A stretch of DNA of 59,743 bases from JBBRCE01 sp038205115 (GTDB taxonomy: Bacteria; Planctomycetota; Planctomycetia; Pirellulales; JBBRCE01): positions 1 through 59,743 of the forward strand of contig JBBRCE010000030.1 of the NCBI GenBank assembly GCA_038205115.1. Direction: 5' to 3'. Shown piece after piece: positions 59,511 through 59,743 of the stretch. The position numbers were made by a program, and so were the translations under genes. Within the stretch, counting starts at the first letter, position 1, and each line of letters opens with the position of its first letter. The notes under the pieces were generated by a model that saw only the letters and a program-made list of their open reading frames with translations, did no database searches and had not been told where the DNA came from.

Positions 59511-59743
59511 ATCCGTAGAACAAGCTCGGCTGCGGCAATCGCTGGTAATCCTCGACGATTTACTGCACGAAGGCGGCTTACTCACCGGGCGTTTGAAACC
59601 CGAAATCGCAGTTGTGCGGTACCGGACGCGTGTGGAGTTGCAACGCCGCGCCGCGATTCGTCGGCAATGGTGCGACTCGCATTGGGCGAATTGTCAAGCT
59701 GGCAGCGCACAAATGCCAACCCGACTCAATCCATTCCGCCGAT
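59500..59743 (+). other. open frame running off the window
   Basis: 81 codons without a stop, starting inside the peptidase stop region and reaching the edge. The translation (SLVILDDLLHEGGLLTGR and a basic tail) looks weakly coding, but there is no good start codon before a TTG near 59593. It could be a decayed gene or the beginning of one outside the window. Confidence 0.25.

Overview
The window reads as a stretch of chromosome from a planctomycete, most likely a member of the Pirellulales. This is inferred from gene content and protein style: a PQQ-propeller membrane protein, a DUF6807/'PmoA'-type secreted protein, a DUF1223 protein, many Ala/Pro-rich secreted proteins, an imuA-imuB-dnaE2 cassette and an odd Obg G4 motif. 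Coding density is high, the DNA looks G+C-rich, and most genes are on the minus strand. I see no rRNA, tRNA, CRISPR array or insertion sequence.

Layout. 1-4370: a 13-bp tandem repeat at the edge, then pyruvate dehydrogenase E2 and E1 (minus). 4686-8054: an MnmE-like GTPase, coaX, obg and rpmA (minus), with an intrinsic terminator directly in front of obg. 8192-16404: secreted or membrane proteins, a PpiC-type isomerase, a HEAT lipoprotein, a KAS III enzyme, a Tat-exported phosphoesterase and two alpha/beta hydrolases. 16422-19951: an NhaD-like antiporter and an ammonium transporter with a near-perfect sigma-54 promoter.

21255-31498 holds ten tightly packed or overlapping minus-strand genes: an ArsR regulator, cysteine desulfurase, GcvH-like lipoyl carrier, COG0523 GTPase, a stand-alone domain resembling the HdrA N-terminus, a dicluster ferredoxin, a radical SAM enzyme, a DUF116-polyprenyl synthase fusion, a small prenyltransferase/cyclase-fold protein and a squalene-hopene-cyclase-like class II cyclase. 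I read it as a dedicated cyclic-terpenoid pathway carrying its own sulfur, Fe-S and electron module. It is the best candidate here for an undescribed system.

31753-39861: an aquaglyceroporin, a secreted transglutaminase-like protein, a MacB/LolD-like ABC exporter and a two-component system. 39935-42154: a second candidate system, with an exported MsrB divergent from an exported protein that is one quarter methionine, followed by an exported CxxC thioredoxin-fold protein. This looks like an envelope methionine-oxidation sink and repair set. 42273-50217: sugar genes (GH57, galT, galM), nnrD, larB and secreted proteins. 50373-55145: the imuA-imuB-dnaE2 mutasome, with an ImuB that lacks its N-terminal third. 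55522-59510: rimI, mtaB, clpS and an M20 peptidase.
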